64,000 nucleotides of DNA from Allopontixanthobacter confluentis (GCF_009827615.1 NZ_WTYU01000001.1:703001-767000), one strand, 5' to 3'; positions 33,527-43,920 are shown, counted from the stretch's first letter. Made by a program: numbers and translations. The notes: generated from the sequence alone by a model not told the origin.

Positions 33527-34453
33527 ATGGCCGATTATACTGCCGCTGACGTAAAGGCCCTGCGCGAGAAAACCGGCGCGGGCATGATGGATTGCAAGAA
33601 AGCTCTGGCAGAAACCAATGGCGATGTTGAAGCCGCGGTTGACGCATTGCGCGCCAAGGGCCTTGCCGCCGCCCAGAAGAAATCAAGCCGTACGGCTGCT
33701 GAAGGCCTAGTCGGCGTTGCCGTCGAAGGCACGAAAGGCGTTGCTGTCGAAGTGAACTCCGAAACGGATTTCGTCGCCAAGAACGACCAGTTCCAGGATT
33801 TTGTTCGCAAGACGACGGAAACCGCACTTAATGTTGCTGGTGACGACGTTGAAGCGCTGAAGGCTGCGTCCTATCCCGGCGGCGGCACTGTTGCTGACAC
33901 GCTGACCTCCAATGTTGCAACCATCGGTGAAAACCAGCAGGTCCGCCGCATGAAGAGCGTTTCTGTGTCGCAGGGCATCGTCGTTCCTTATGTGCATAAC
34001 GCTGCTGCAACCAACCTCGGCAAAATCGGCGTTCTGGTTGCTCTCGAAAGCGAAGCGGGCGCAGATGTGCTGGAGCCTTTGGGCAAGCAGCTGGCCATGC
34101 ATATCGCCGCCGCCTTCCCGATGGCGCTGAATGCCAACGATCTTGATGCTGACGTGATCGAGCGTGAGCGCGCGATTGCGGCGGAAAAGGCGGCCGAAAG
34201 CGGCAAGCCTGCCGAAGTGCAGGAAAAGATGGTCGATGGTGCGATCAAGAAGTTCGCCAAGGAAAACGCGCTTTTGAGCCAGGTTTTCGTGATGGACAAC
34301 AAGACGCCAATCGCTGACGTGGTGGCACAGGCTGCCAAGGCATCCGGTTCTGCCATCGTGCTGAAGGACTATGTCCGCTTCCAGCTTGGTGAAGGCATCG
34401 AGAAGGAAGAAAGCGATTTCGCAGCAGAAGTCGCAGCCGCCGTCAAAGGCTAA
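33527..34453 (+). CDS. tsf: Elongation factor Ts
   Basis: A 308-residue protein: N-terminal UBA-like domain with [19 protein letters not shown] near 7-25, the diagnostic [13 protein letters not shown] near 74-86, and two core subdomains. It recycles EF-Tu by GDP exchange. AAAAGGA lies 9 bases before the ATG. A strong terminator follows (34499-34540), so pyrH may have its own promoter. Confidence 0.98.
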   Translation: MADYTAADVKALREKTGAGMMDCKKALAETNGDVEAAVDALRAKGLAAAQKKSSRTAAEGLVGVAVEGTKGVAVEVNSETDFVAKNDQFQDFVRKTTETALNVAGDDVEALKAASYPGGGTVADTLTSNVATIGENQQVRRMKSVSVSQGIVVPYVHNAAATNLGKIGVLVALESEAGADVLEPLGKQLAMHIAAAFPMALNANDLDADVIERERAIAAEKAAESGKPAEVQEKMVDGAIKKFAKENALLSQVFVMDNKTPIADVVAQAAKASGSAIVLKDYVRFQLGEGIEKEESDFAAEVAAAVKG

Positions 34454-34498
34454 GAATAAACGGCAGCGCCTCTGTTATTGCGGCACTGCCTGACACAC

Positions 34499-34540
34499 AT
34501 TCCGGCCGTCGGACCTTACCGGGTCTGGCGGCCGAATTTT
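34499..34540 (+). terminator. Intrinsic terminator after tsf
   Basis: A stem of about 16 bp with one bulged base (ATTC-GGCCG...GACC paired with GGTC...CGGCCGAAT) and loop TTACCG is followed by TTTT at 34537-34540. It separates rpsB-tsf from pyrH-frr and the envelope genes. Confidence 0.85.
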
Positions 34541-34654
34541 ATGCGGCATTGCCAAAGCGGCGCCTTCACCCTTGGCAGACACGGGCGCGGCACTATAAGG
34601 GCAGCGCTTCCCCCAAATCTGCCTGTCCAAACCTGCGCGAAAGACCTGATCCCG

Positions 34655-35377
34655 ATGCCTCTCCCCAAACTCAATCGCATCCTCCTGAAACTTTCGGGTG
34701 AGGTGCTGATGGGTGAACAGGAATACGGGATTGATCCAGCCTATGTCTCGCGCCTCGCGGAAGAAGTGAAAGCGGCAAAGGAAACCGGCCTCGAAGTGTG
34801 CCTGGTCATCGGCGGCGGCAACATCTTTCGCGGCATTTCGGGCGCGGCCAAGGGTCTGGACCGGACCACTGGCGATTACATGGGCATGCTGGCCACGGTG
34901 ATGAATGCGCTGGCCATGCAGAATGCGCTGGAAAAGCTGGGCGTTCCAACCCGGGTGCAGTCAGCCATTCCGATGGCCTCCGTGTGCGAACCCTATATCC
35001 GCCGCCGTGCAGAGCGGCATCTGGAAAAAGGGCGGATCGTCATTTTCGCTGCCGGCACCGGCAACCCCTTCTTCACGACGGATACTGGTGCAGCCTTGCG
35101 CGCAGCAGAAATGAATTGCGATGCGCTGCTGAAAGGCACCAGCGTCGATGGCGTTTATGACAGTGACCCTAAGGTGAACCCGTCAGCGAAGCGTTTTGAC
35201 ACAATTACTTATGGCAAGGTATTGTCAGATAATCTCAAGGTCATGGATGCGGCTGCTGTTTCGTTGTGCCGCGAAAATGACATACCCATCGTGGTGTTTT
35301 CCATCCGCGATCGGGGGAATGTCGCGCGCGTGTTGGCGGGCGAAGGCATCCAGACAATCGTACAAGAGGAATCCTGA
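34655..35377 (+). CDS. pyrH: UMP kinase
   Basis: A 240-residue amino-acid-kinase-fold enzyme: [13 protein letters not shown] near 8-20, [10 protein letters not shown] near 50-59, and [19 protein letters not shown] near 130-148. It phosphorylates UMP to UDP for nucleic acid and sugar nucleotide synthesis. ATG 34655 is the family start; the Shine-Dalgarno is weak. frr starts 2 bases after its stop. Confidence 0.97.
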   Translation: MPLPKLNRILLKLSGEVLMGEQEYGIDPAYVSRLAEEVKAAKETGLEVCLVIGGGNIFRGISGAAKGLDRTTGDYMGMLATVMNALAMQNALEKLGVPTRVQSAIPMASVCEPYIRRRAERHLEKGRIVIFAAGTGNPFFTTDTGAALRAAEMNCDALLKGTSVDGVYDSDPKVNPSAKRFDTITYGKVLSDNLKVMDAAAVSLCRENDIPIVVFSIRDRGNVARVLAGEGIQTIVQEES

Positions 35378-35379
35378 TT

Positions 35380-35937
35380 ATGGCAAAATATGACAAGGCC
35401 GACGTAGAGCGCCGGATGAATGGCGCAGTGGAATCGTTGAAAAGCGATTTTTCCGGTTTGCGCACCGGGCGCGCCAATGTCGCGCTGCTCGATCCGGTTG
35501 TGGCCGAGGTATATGGCGCCATGATGCAGCTTAGCCAGGTGGCCACTGTGTCGGCGCCTGAACCACGGCTGCTGTCTGTCCAGGTGTGGGACAAGAGCAA
35601 TGTCACCGCGGTGGAAAAGGGCATTGCCAAGGCAGGGCTCGGCCTGAACCCGATGACAGATGGCCAGACCATTCGCCTGCCAATTCCCGATCTGACCGAA
35701 GAACGCCGCAAGGAACTGGCAAAACTGGCTGGCCAATATGCGGAAAAAGCCCGCATCGCGATCCGCAATGTGCGCCGCGACGGCATGGAAATGCTGAAGG
35801 ACGACGAGAAGAAAAAGGAAATTTCCGAGGACGATCGCAAGCGTCTGGAAGACGAAGTCCAGAAACTGACCGACAAATATGTCGGCGAGGCCGATGCCGC
35901 AGCAGAGGCCAAGGAAAAGGAAATCATGACCCAGTGA
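35380..35937 (+). CDS. frr: Ribosome recycling factor
   Basis: A 185-residue protein: [23 protein letters not shown] near 9-31 and [20 protein letters not shown] near 103-122 are diagnostic. With EF-G it splits post-termination ribosomes. GAGGA precedes the ATG. The pyrH-frr pairing is near universal. Confidence 0.98.
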   Translation: MAKYDKADVERRMNGAVESLKSDFSGLRTGRANVALLDPVVAEVYGAMMQLSQVATVSAPEPRLLSVQVWDKSNVTAVEKGIAKAGLGLNPMTDGQTIRLPIPDLTEERRKELAKLAGQYAEKARIAIRNVRRDGMEMLKDDEKKKEISEDDRKRLEDEVQKLTDKYVGEADAAAEAKEKEIMTQ

Positions 35938-35962
35938 GGGCGCGCGGATCGGGAGAGGCCAA

Positions 35963-36646
35963 GTGACAGACGCGGAAAACCGCGCACGCCATGTCGCGAT
36001 TATCATGGATGGCAATGGCCGCTGGGCCCAAAAGCGACATTTGCCGCGGGCCATGGGTCACAAGCGCGGCGTGGAAGCCGTGCGCAAGCTGGTCCGGTCC
36101 ATCGAGCCGATGGGCATCTATTGTCTGACGCTTTATGCGTTTTCGAGCGAAAACTGGAAGCGCCCAGAAGAAGAAGTGTCCGATCTGATGGGCATGCTGC
36201 GCAAATTCATCAAAAGCGATCTGCCGGAATTCATCGCGAATGACGTTCGCCTGAAAATAATTGGCGATTACAAGGCGCTGGAGCCTGATATTGTCGAAAT
36301 GCTTGAAGATGCGCTGGACAAGACATCCGGCGGATCGCGCATTCTGGCTGTCGCCCTGAATTACGGATCGCAGCAGGAGATCGCCAGAGCAGCATCACTG
36401 GCAGCGCAGGCTGGCGAAATTACCGTCGAAACGATTGCCGCGAACCTGTTTACTGCCGATCTGCCGCCGCTGGACCTGCTCATCCGCACATCGGGTGAAG
36501 TCAGGCTGTCCAATTTTCTCCTGTGGCAGGCGGCCTATGCTGAAATGAGCTTTCTCGACGTGTTATGGCCGGATTTCACGCCGGAACATCTGCAAGCGGC
36601 AATCGACGATTTTTCACAAAGGGATCGCCGGTATGGCGGACGATAA
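35963..36646 (+). CDS. uppS: Undecaprenyl diphosphate synthase (cis-prenyltransferase)
   Basis: A 227-residue enzyme with the catalytic signature AIIMDGNGRWAQKR near 12-25, ENWKRP near 63-68, and DLLIRTSGEVRLSNFLLWQ near 174-192. It makes the C55 lipid carrier for peptidoglycan. The GTG start at 35963 is preceded by GGGAGAGG. Its 3' end overlaps cdsA by 14 bases. Confidence 0.97.
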   Translation: MTDAENRARHVAIIMDGNGRWAQKRHLPRAMGHKRGVEAVRKLVRSIEPMGIYCLTLYAFSSENWKRPEEEVSDLMGMLRKFIKSDLPEFIANDVRLKIIGDYKALEPDIVEMLEDALDKTSGGSRILAVALNYGSQQEIARAASLAAQAGEITVETIAANLFTADLPPLDLLIRTSGEVRLSNFLLWQAAYAEMSFLDVLWPDFTPEHLQAAIDDFSQRDRRYGGR

Positions 36647-37373
36647 TCTGGTGACGCCCGCAGGCGATGGCGAGCCGAAAGCTGCCATCAAGCGCAATTC
36701 CGACCTTGGTGTGCGGCTGGCATCGGCAGCGATCATGCTGGCGGTTGCCGGCGCTGCATTTTATCTCGGGGGCCGCGTGTTTGACACATTCATTGCGGCA
36801 GTTGCCTTGGCAGCCATGGTTGAATTCGTGCTGCTGGTGGTGAAGGCGACCACCAACGTCTCCTATCGTCTGGCAGGAATTCTGGCCGGCGCGGTCTATA
36901 TAGGCATTGCTGCGGTGGTGCTGGCAGGGCTTGAGTCCTATTTTCTATTTGCCGCGGTTGGCGCTGTGATCGCCACGGACACAGGCGCATATTTCTTCGG
37001 CCGTGCAATTGGCGGACCGAAAATTGCGCCACGCATCAGCCCGTCCAAGACATGGGCTGGCCTGTTTGGCGGAATGTTGTGCGCTGCCCTCTGGCTCGGC
37101 CTGTGGGCAGGCACATTTCACTTCATCGGCGGCAATGTCACTTTTGCTGATCTGATGGAAGCCATGTGGGACGATGCAATCGGCGCAGCATTGATCGGCG
37201 CCGTGCTGGCGGTGGCTGCGCAGACGGGCGATTTTTTCGAAAGCTGGCTCAAGCGCAAAGCTGGCGTGAAAGACAGTTCGCGGCTGATACCGGGCCATGG
37301 CGGCGTTTTTGACCGGATTGACGGATTGCTTCCGGTGTCCCTCATCGTCGGCGCGCTGAGTGTGCTGTTTTGA
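36633..37373 (+). CDS. cdsA: Phosphatidate cytidylyltransferase
   Basis: A 246-residue polytopic enzyme. The diagnostic C-terminal signature is S-x3-K-TWAG near 127-137 (SPSKTWAGLFGG) and PGHGGVFDRIDGLLP near 223-237. It makes CDP-diacylglycerol, the substrate of pssA and pgsA, both in this window. It overlaps uppS by 14 bases and dxr by 4 bases (TTGA). Confidence 0.95.
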   Translation: MADDNLVTPAGDGEPKAAIKRNSDLGVRLASAAIMLAVAGAAFYLGGRVFDTFIAAVALAAMVEFVLLVVKATTNVSYRLAGILAGAVYIGIAAVVLAGLESYFLFAAVGAVIATDTGAYFFGRAIGGPKIAPRISPSKTWAGLFGGMLCAALWLGLWAGTFHFIGGNVTFADLMEAMWDDAIGAALIGAVLAVAAQTGDFFESWLKRKAGVKDSSRLIPGHGGVFDRIDGLLPVSLIVGALSVLF

Positions 37374-38548
37374 CGCGGCGCACCATCTCCATCCTGGGTG
37401 CCACAGGGTCTGTCGGTGCGTCCACGCTCGATCTGATCCGGCGTAACCCGGATGACTGGCAAGTAACAGCGCTGACTGCGAATTCGAGCGCGAAGGAACT
37501 TGCCGTTTTGGCTCGGGAATTTGGCGCGCAGATCGCTATTGTCAGTGACGAAACGCATTTGCCTGCCTTGCGCGAGGAACTGGTGGGCACTGCCATCGAA
37601 GTGGCTGGCGGACGCACGGCGCTGTGTGAGGCAGCATCGCGCAAGGTGGATCTGACTGTGGCTGCGATCGTGGGCTGCGCCGGGCTGGCGCCGACCATGG
37701 CCGCGATAGAGCAGGGCGGCACCATCGCGCTGGCCAACAAGGAAGCGCTGGTTTCTGCAGGCGATGTCATGACCGCGGCGGTAGCCGCATACGGTGCGAC
37801 ATTACTGCCGGTCGATTCTGAACATAACGCTATTTTCCAATGCCTTGCCGATAATTCTGTAGATGATGTCAAATGGATTACGCTGACTGCCAGCGGCGGC
37901 CCTTTCAGGACGTGGTCAGCTCCGCAGATTGCCGCGGCAACCCCGGCGCAGGCTGTGGCGCACCCCAATTGGGACATGGGCGCCAAGATCAGTGTCGATT
38001 CTGCCACCATGATGAATAAGGGCCTCGAATTCATCGAGGCGCATCACCTGTTTCCGGTCGGCCTCGACCGGCTGCGGATTGTGGTCCACCCGCAAAGTGT
38101 GATCCATTCCATGGTAGAATACCGGGACGGGTCCACACTGGCCCAGCTTGGCCCTTCGGATATGCGGGTGCCGATTGCGTCCTGCCTTGCATGGCCCCGG
38201 CGCATGAACACGCCGTGCGCTCCGCTGGATTTGCCGGCCATTGGCGAGTTGAGCTTTTTCGCACCCGACGAGGATCTGTTCCCGGCGACACGGCTGGCCC
38301 GCGAGGCAGTCCATCACGGCGGCGCCGCGCCTGCCATTCTGAATGCGGCGAATGAAATTGCCGTGGCAGCGTTTCTTGCTGGTAAGATAGCATTCACAAA
38401 GATTGCGGTAGTGGTGGAGGAATGCCTGAATTGCGACATTCCTGCTGCATCTGCCAGCCTGGCCGAAGTGCTGGCTGCAGATGAGCTTGGCCGCGTGCGG
38501 GCAGCCGAAATTCTGGGCCGAAATTCTGGAGTGCTGCTGAGTGTTTGA
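37370..38548 (+). CDS. dxr: 1-deoxy-D-xylulose 5-phosphate reductoisomerase
   Basis: A 392-residue NADPH enzyme: ILGATGSVGASTLDLI near 7-22 binds cofactor, and ANKEALVSAGD, LPVDSEHNAIFQCL and SGGPFR carry the metal and substrate ligands. It commits the MEP isoprenoid pathway, which feeds uppS and the polyprenyl synthase. The start is TTG at 37370, overlapping the cdsA stop, and low initiation efficiency would be offset by coupling. Confidence 0.96.
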   Translation: MTRRTISILGATGSVGASTLDLIRRNPDDWQVTALTANSSAKELAVLAREFGAQIAIVSDETHLPALREELVGTAIEVAGGRTALCEAASRKVDLTVAAIVGCAGLAPTMAAIEQGGTIALANKEALVSAGDVMTAAVAAYGATLLPVDSEHNAIFQCLADNSVDDVKWITLTASGGPFRTWSAPQIAAATPAQAVAHPNWDMGAKISVDSATMMNKGLEFIEAHHLFPVGLDRLRIVVHPQSVIHSMVEYRDGSTLAQLGPSDMRVPIASCLAWPRRMNTPCAPLDLPAIGELSFFAPDEDLFPATRLAREAVHHGGAAPAILNAANEIAVAAFLAGKIAFTKIAVVVEECLNCDIPAASASLAEVLAADELGRVRAAEILGRNSGVLLSV

Positions 38549-39674
38549 ATCCCCCCCTGTCTGGATGTGGCTGGTCGGCTTTGCGCTGGTGCTGGGGCCG
38601 CTGGTGACATTGCATGAACTTGGCCATTATCTGGTCGGCCGGATGTTCGGCATCAAAGCGGATGCATTCTCGGTCGGCTTCGGCAAGGAACTGGCCGGCT
38701 GGACAGACAAGCGCGGCACCCGCTGGAAACTGTCGATGCTGCCGCTGGGCGGATATGTGCAGTTCAAGGGGGACATGAACCCCACCAGCATGGCGGATAA
38801 CGAGGCGCTGGAAGATGTGCCGGCGCAGGACCGTGAAGGCGTGTTCCATTTCAAGCCGGTATGGCAGCGCGCATTGGTGGTGCTGGCCGGGCCAATGATG
38901 AACCTGCTTATTGCCCTGGCAATCTTTGCATCATTTTTCATGATTTTCGGCAAGCCGGTGGCGGTCGATCGGGCGCAAACCAATGTGGTCGGCACATTTT
39001 CTGACGCATCGGCCGCGCGTGAAGGCGGGATCGAGATTGGTGACCGGATCATCTCCATCGATGGCGCGCCAGTGGCCGAATTCAAGGACATCGTGGACCG
39101 GGTGATTATCTATCCCGGCAAGACAGTAAACGTAGGGGTTGAGCGCGCGGGCGAAAGGCTGGTTCTGCCAGTGAAACTGTCGGATTCGGTTGAGAAGGAC
39201 CAGTTCGGCAATGAATCGCGCGTGGGCCGGCTGGGCGTCTTTTCCAATTCGCAGGAATATGTCTCTGTCGGGCCGGCAGAAGCGGTTTATCTGTCGGTGG
39301 ATCACAGTATCGGTCTGGTAAAAATGATGGTGACCGGCCTTGCCCAGATCTTCACCGGCGACCGGTCCGTGCGCGAATTGGGCGGCCCGATCAAGATTGC
39401 CAAATTCTCCGGCGAGCAGCTTAGTCTGGGGCCTTTGCCCTTTGCGAATTTCGTCGCATTGATATCAATTAACTTGGCATTCATTAACCTCCTGCCAATC
39501 CCCGCTCTCGACGGCGGCCATCTGGCTTTTTACGCGGCAGAGGCAGTGCGTCGTAAGCCGATTGGCCCTCGTGGTCAGGAAATGGCGTTCCGTGCGGGTA
39601 TGGCCCTGGTGCTGATGCTCATGCTGTTCGTCACGGCCAATGACATCATTTCGCTGCCGTTTTTCGGGGGCTGA
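38541..39674 (+). CDS. rseP: Site-2 intramembrane metalloprotease RseP
   Basis: A 377-residue membrane protease with zinc site H25-E26-L27-G28-H29, a PDZ domain near 115-220 (GIEIGDRIISIDGAPV), and the third ligand motif NLLPIPALDGGH near 318-329. It cleaves anti-sigma factors and signal peptides within the membrane. The GTG start at 38541 has GGAG 9 bases upstream and overlaps the dxr end by 8 bases. Confidence 0.95.
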   Translation: MFESPPVWMWLVGFALVLGPLVTLHELGHYLVGRMFGIKADAFSVGFGKELAGWTDKRGTRWKLSMLPLGGYVQFKGDMNPTSMADNEALEDVPAQDREGVFHFKPVWQRALVVLAGPMMNLLIALAIFASFFMIFGKPVAVDRAQTNVVGTFSDASAAREGGIEIGDRIISIDGAPVAEFKDIVDRVIIYPGKTVNVGVERAGERLVLPVKLSDSVEKDQFGNESRVGRLGVFSNSQEYVSVGPAEAVYLSVDHSIGLVKMMVTGLAQIFTGDRSVRELGGPIKIAKFSGEQLSLGPLPFANFVALISINLAFINLLPIPALDGGHLAFYAAEAVRRKPIGPRGQEMAFRAGMALVLMLMLFVTANDIISLPFFGG

Positions 39675-39871
39675 CTGGCGGCAGGTTTGCCGTAAAAATT
39701 GAAAAGCGTGGGGGATGGCGCGCTGGATCGCTTGATTGGGGGCACGGCATCGGGCACAGGGCGGCACTAACCGTCCCGGCATGATGCTGGTGTGGCGGTC
39801 TGGAAGAACACATGTTTAAATTGGACGGGAAACCCGCGTCGATGAATGGACGGACAATGGCAGGCGATACG

Positions 39872-42511
39872 ATGAAGAAACCTGCCGCGCGGCTTGCGCT
39901 GATATTGCTTGGCGGCACCATGCTTGCCGGTATTCCCGCGCCAGTTCTGGCGCAGGATACCGCGCAGCCTGCGGCGCAGGCGCAATTGCCGCAGCCGCTG
40001 CAGCAGCAGGACATCATCCAGTCCATTACGGTGGTGGGCGCAGAGCGGCTCGAGGCGCAGACCATCCTCAGCTATATCCGCCTCCGCGTGGGCCAGCCCT
40101 ATACCCAGGCTGACGCCGACCAGGCGTTGAAAGACCTTGCGGCAACTGAGCTGTTTTCCAATTTCAGCGTTCGCAATGATGGCGGCAATGTGGTTGTCGA
40201 TGTGGTTGAAAACCCGGTCATCAACCGCATCATTCTGGAAGGCAACAAACGCCTGAAGGATGAGAAAATCGTTCCGGAAATCAAGTTGGCACCGCGCCAG
40301 ATCTTTACCCGGTCCAAAGTGCGCGCCGATGTTGCGCGCATCATCGAATTGTACAAGCGGCAGGGCCGGTTCGCCGCTTCGGTTGAGCCCAAGATGGTTC
40401 AGCTGAGCCAGAACCGCGTCGATATTGTTTTTGAAATCAACGAGGGGCCAAAATCCAAGGTCCGCCAGATCAACATTATCGGCAACGATCAGTTTTCCGA
40501 TGGCAAGTTGCGCGGCGAAATGGTCACCAAGCAGGCGCGGCTGACCACTTTCCTGAGTTCCGGCACCAGCTATGACCCTGACCGACTGGCATTTGACCAG
40601 CAGAAGCTGCGCCAGTTCTACCTGACAGAAGGCTATGCCGACTTCCGGGTGGTTTCCGCCGTTGCCGAACTGACCCCGGACAAGCGTGATTTCATCATCA
40701 CCTATGTGGTCGAGGAAGGCGAGCGCTACAAATTCGGCAAAGTGGCGGTCGACAGCCAACTACGCGATTTCGACAGCGAAGGCATGACCAGCAATCTGCC
40801 GATGAAGGATGGCGACTGGTATAACGCCAAATCGGTCGAGGATACTGTCGAACAACTGAGCGAGCTTGCGGGCACATTCGGCTATGCGTTTGCGGACGTG
40901 GCGCCCAATTTCAACCGCAACAAGGAAGACCTCACCATGGACGTTACTTTCGTCCTGCGGGAGGCGCCCCGGGTCTATGTCGAGCGGCTGGACGTCAATG
41001 GCAATACGCTGACGCAGGACAAGGTGATCCGCCGCGAATTCCGCCTGTCAGAAGGCGATGCTTTCAATTCCCTGCAGGTCAAACGTTCGGCCAACCGGAT
41101 CAAGTCACTCGGGTTCTTCCAGGAAAACTTCGAAGTCGTGCAAAAGCCGGGCAGCGAGCCTGACCGCATCATTCTCGAAGCGAATGTGGAAGAACAAGCC
41201 ACCGGCGAATTGCAGCTTTCGGCCGGCTTTTCGTCGATCGAGAATTTCATTCTTGCAGCGTCAATCCGCCAGCGCAACTTCCGCGGGCGCGGCCAGACAG
41301 TCGGCGCCAGCGTCAATTATTCGCGTTATTCCCGTTCGTTCAATCTGAGTTTTTCGGAACCTTACGTGTTCGACCGGAACATTTCGGCGGGTGTGGATAT
41401 CTACCGGCGCGATCAGAACAGTTTCAACTATCTGAACAACAGCCGCAATACGACCTTCAAACAGGCAACCACGGGCGCATCGCTGCGCCTTGGTGTGCCG
41501 CTGACGGAATATATGTCGCTGGTTGGCAGCTATACGTTCAACTACGATCAGATTTCCCTCAACGAAAACCAGTTCTTCGCCGATCTTGACGGCGACGGTA
41601 TCCGCACTTGCGAACCGTTGATTGCCGGACGGTATCTGTGCGAAGCGCTGGGCAACCGGACCAGTTCCATTCTGGGCGCGACGCTGACCTATGATGCCAC
41701 TGACAGCCGGTACCGGCCAACACGCGGCCGTTCCGCGTCAGTCAGTGCCGAATATGCAGGGTTGGGTGGAAGCGTCAATTACCTGCGTGTGCGCGGCAAG
41801 GCAGCGCAATATTACAACATTTTCAATGGCTTCATATTCTCGCTCACGGCAGAAGGCGGCTATATCAAGGGTCTGAATGGCGACGATGTGCGCCTGAACG
41901 ACCGGTTCTTCCTGGGTGAGCCGCAAATTCGCGGTTTCGACATTCGCGGCGTTGGCCCGCGCGTGCTGCGCCGCCAGATCATCGACGATGGCGAGGGTAA
42001 TCCCGTGGTCGTGACAGACCGCAAGCAGGTCAGCGATGATGCGCTGGGCGGCAATATCTATTACCTTGGCCGTGCAGAGCTGGAAATTCCCCTGGGTTCG
42101 GGTGCCAGCGAACTGGGCCTTCGTCCGTCTGTATACATGGATGTCGGCGCGCTGTTCGATGTGCGCGCCCCGCAATTGCAGCAAAGCCCGTTCCCGGGCG
42201 GCATCAGCATCCAGTCGCGCAATGCCGATGGGGAATTGCTCTATACAATTCCCGGCACCACGCCTGTCGTTACCACCACATTGCCCAACGATGGCATGGG
42301 CAATGCCTACACCCCCATACTTACCCAGATTGCGGGTCCGTTCGAGGAAGTCTTCCTCGGCGATTCGTCGGCTCCCCGCATCACTATCGGGGTCGGGGTA
42401 AACTGGAACTCGCCGTTCGGGCCGTTCCGGATCGATTTCGCCCATGCGCTGAAGAAACAGCCGGGTGATGACACCAAGAGATTCTCGTTCAACGTAGGAA
42501 CACAATTCTGA
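39872..42511 (+). CDS. bamA: Outer membrane protein assembly factor BamA
   Basis: A protein of about 879 residues: signal peptide (MKKPAARLALILLGG to VLAQ), five POTRA domains (about 45-430; e.g. ITVVGAERLEAQTI and RIILEGNKRL), then the Omp85 beta-barrel with RGFDIRGVGPR in the lid-lock region and a C-terminal Phe (NVGTQF). It inserts barrel proteins into the outer membrane. The start with signal peptide and AGG 8 bases away is preferred; in-frame ATGs at 39812, 39842 and 39857 exist. It overlaps the OmpH gene by one base. Confidence 0.96.
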   Translation: MKKPAARLALILLGGTMLAGIPAPVLAQDTAQPAAQAQLPQPLQQQDIIQSITVVGAERLEAQTILSYIRLRVGQPYTQADADQALKDLAATELFSNFSVRNDGGNVVVDVVENPVINRIILEGNKRLKDEKIVPEIKLAPRQIFTRSKVRADVARIIELYKRQGRFAASVEPKMVQLSQNRVDIVFEINEGPKSKVRQINIIGNDQFSDGKLRGEMVTKQARLTTFLSSGTSYDPDRLAFDQQKLRQFYLTEGYADFRVVSAVAELTPDKRDFIITYVVEEGERYKFGKVAVDSQLRDFDSEGMTSNLPMKDGDWYNAKSVEDTVEQLSELAGTFGYAFADVAPNFNRNKEDLTMDVTFVLREAPRVYVERLDVNGNTLTQDKVIRREFRLSEGDAFNSLQVKRSANRIKSLGFFQENFEVVQKPGSEPDRIILEANVEEQATGELQLSAGFSSIENFILAASIRQRNFRGRGQTVGASVNYSRYSRSFNLSFSEPYVFDRNISAGVDIYRRDQNSFNYLNNSRNTTFKQATTGASLRLGVPLTEYMSLVGSYTFNYDQISLNENQFFADLDGDGIRTCEPLIAGRYLCEALGNRTSSILGATLTYDATDSRYRPTRGRSASVSAEYAGLGGSVNYLRVRGKAAQYYNIFNGFIFSLTAEGGYIKGLNGDDVRLNDRFFLGEPQIRGFDIRGVGPRVLRRQIIDDGEGNPVVVTDRKQVSDDALGGNIYYLGRAELEIPLGSGASELGLRPSVYMDVGALFDVRAPQLQQSPFPGGISIQSRNADGELLYTIPGTTPVVTTTLPNDGMGNAYTPILTQIAGPFEEVFLGDSSAPRITIGVGVNWNSPFGPFRIDFAHALKKQPGDDTKRFSFNVGTQF

Positions 42512-43194
42512 TGAAGAAAATTTTCAAACCTGTGCTTGCAGCCGGTCTGGTGCTGACTGCTTCGGCTCCCATGTTCTCTGCCCCAGTGGCAGCGCAGCAG
42601 ATTGCCCAGGGCGTGGGCGTAGTCAGCCTGCCTGCAGTGGTGGCCAATTCCAACGCGTTCAAGGTTGCTGAACAGCAGCGCCCGGTGACGTATAAGGCCC
42701 AGATGGATCAGGCCAATGCCCGCCGTGACCAGCTTACCGCCCAGCTTGGCCCGCTGTATGACAAATTCCGCACCGACCAGCAGGCCAATGTTGCGCAAAC
42801 CGCGCTGCAGCAGCAAGCCGCGCAGATCCAGCAGATCGAACAGGCTGGACAGCGCGAACTGAACCAGATCATCCAGCCGCTGGCGATGAGCCGCGCTTAT
42901 GTGCAGGAACAGATTGAAGACCTGCTTGACGATGCAGTTCAGGCGGCGGCCAAGAAGAAGAACGTGTCGCTCATCCTCGACCCATCATCGGGTGTGGTGG
43001 TCTATGCTGATGCCAAATACAACATCACGCAGGACGTGGTGAACGAACTGAATCGCCTGCTGCCGTCGGCACAGTTGGTTCCGCCGCAGGGCTGGCTGCC
43101 CCGCGAAGCACGTCAGCAGCAGGAAGCTGCTGCCGCGCAGGGTGCTGCACAGGGCGCAGCGCCTGCCGCCGCGCCGCAGCCGCAGGGCCGCTAA
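42511..43194 (+). CDS. OmpH/Skp family periplasmic chaperone
   Basis: A 227-residue secreted protein: signal peptide (MKKIFKPVLAAGLVL to PVAAQ), a Gln/Ala-rich coiled coil near 60-155 (QQAAQIQQIEQAGQREL), then LILDPSSGVVVYADAKYNIT near 155-174 as in OmpH. The Ala/Gln/Pro-rich tail (from about 200) is an extension. Skp-type chaperones escort outer membrane proteins to BamA, encoded just before with a TGATG overlap. Confidence 0.9.
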   Translation: MKKIFKPVLAAGLVLTASAPMFSAPVAAQQIAQGVGVVSLPAVVANSNAFKVAEQQRPVTYKAQMDQANARRDQLTAQLGPLYDKFRTDQQANVAQTALQQQAAQIQQIEQAGQRELNQIIQPLAMSRAYVQEQIEDLLDDAVQAAAKKKNVSLILDPSSGVVVYADAKYNITQDVVNELNRLLPSAQLVPPQGWLPREARQQQEAAAAQGAAQGAAPAAAPQPQGR

Positions 43195-43215
43195 GTAAAC
43201 AGTGGGGGCGGGGCA

Positions 43216-43707
43216 ATGAGCACACAAGAAACTTCAGAAGCGACATCGGGCGCAGCCACTGCGCAGGCGTATGACATTCAGAAGGTGCTGAAGGCCCTGC
43301 CTCACCGTTACCCGATGCTGCTGGTTGATCGGGTGCAGTCACTGGTCGCGGGTGAAGAAATTCACGCAGTAAAGGCTGTGAGCTTCAACGAGGAATTTTT
43401 CCAGGGGCATTTCCCCGGTCGGCCAATCATGCCCGGTGTGCTTCAGATCGAGGCATTGGCGCAGGCTGCCGGCATTCTTGCGGTTGAAACACTCGGTCTG
43501 GCCGGTAGCGGCAAGCTGGTGTATTTCATGGCGATTGAAAATGCCAAGTTCCGTGCACCGGTTGAGCCGGGCTATCTGCTCGATCTCCATGCCGGATTTA
43601 TCCAGCAGCGGTCCAAGGTCTGCAAATTCTGGGGCAAGGCTTCGGTGGATGGCAAAACGACCTGCGAAGTGAATTTCACCGCGATGATTGCTGACCCGCC
43701 CAGTTGA
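43216..43707 (+). CDS. fabZ: 3-hydroxyacyl-ACP dehydratase FabZ
   Basis: A 163-residue hot-dog-fold enzyme with catalytic His65 ([13 protein letters not shown]) and Glu79 (QIEALAQ), and [10 protein letters not shown] near 30-39. It dehydrates 3-hydroxyacyl-ACP in fatty acid and lipid A synthesis. An N-terminal extension of about 20 residues is Thr/Ala-rich. The last four codons and the stop lie inside a 13-bp tandem repeat, so the C-terminus may vary between strains. lpxA and lpxD are not in this cluster. Confidence 0.95.
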   Translation: MSTQETSEATSGAATAQAYDIQKVLKALPHRYPMLLVDRVQSLVAGEEIHAVKAVSFNEEFFQGHFPGRPIMPGVLQIEALAQAAGILAVETLGLAGSGKLVYFMAIENAKFRAPVEPGYLLDLHAGFIQQRSKVCKFWGKASVDGKTTCEVNFTAMIADPPS

Positions 43708-43761
43708 CCCGCCCAGTTGACCCGCCCAGTTGACCCGGCACGCTGATTCGGCACGCTGATC
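43692..43761. repeat. 13-bp tandem repeats spanning the fabZ stop codon
   Basis: TGACCCGCCCAGT occurs three times in a row (43692-43704, 43705-43717, 43718-43730) plus a partial fourth copy. A different 13-mer, CGGCACGCTGATT/C, follows twice (43736-43748, 43749-43761). The TGA of the second copy is the fabZ stop. The sequence between here and rpmE (43921) holds no other feature I can support. Confidence 0.9.
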
Positions 43762-43920
43762 TGGTGCCTTGCGCGGGCTGGCCGACCTGTCCCAGCAAAG
43801 GCTTGCCAAAAGTGGCATTGGCCCTTATTGGCCCGCCTTTCCAGTTTACCCGTTACCCTAGTTTACTCACATGAAATGCAAGGCCGGTCGGAACCGGCCA
43901 CCCGCACGGAGAATACAGCC

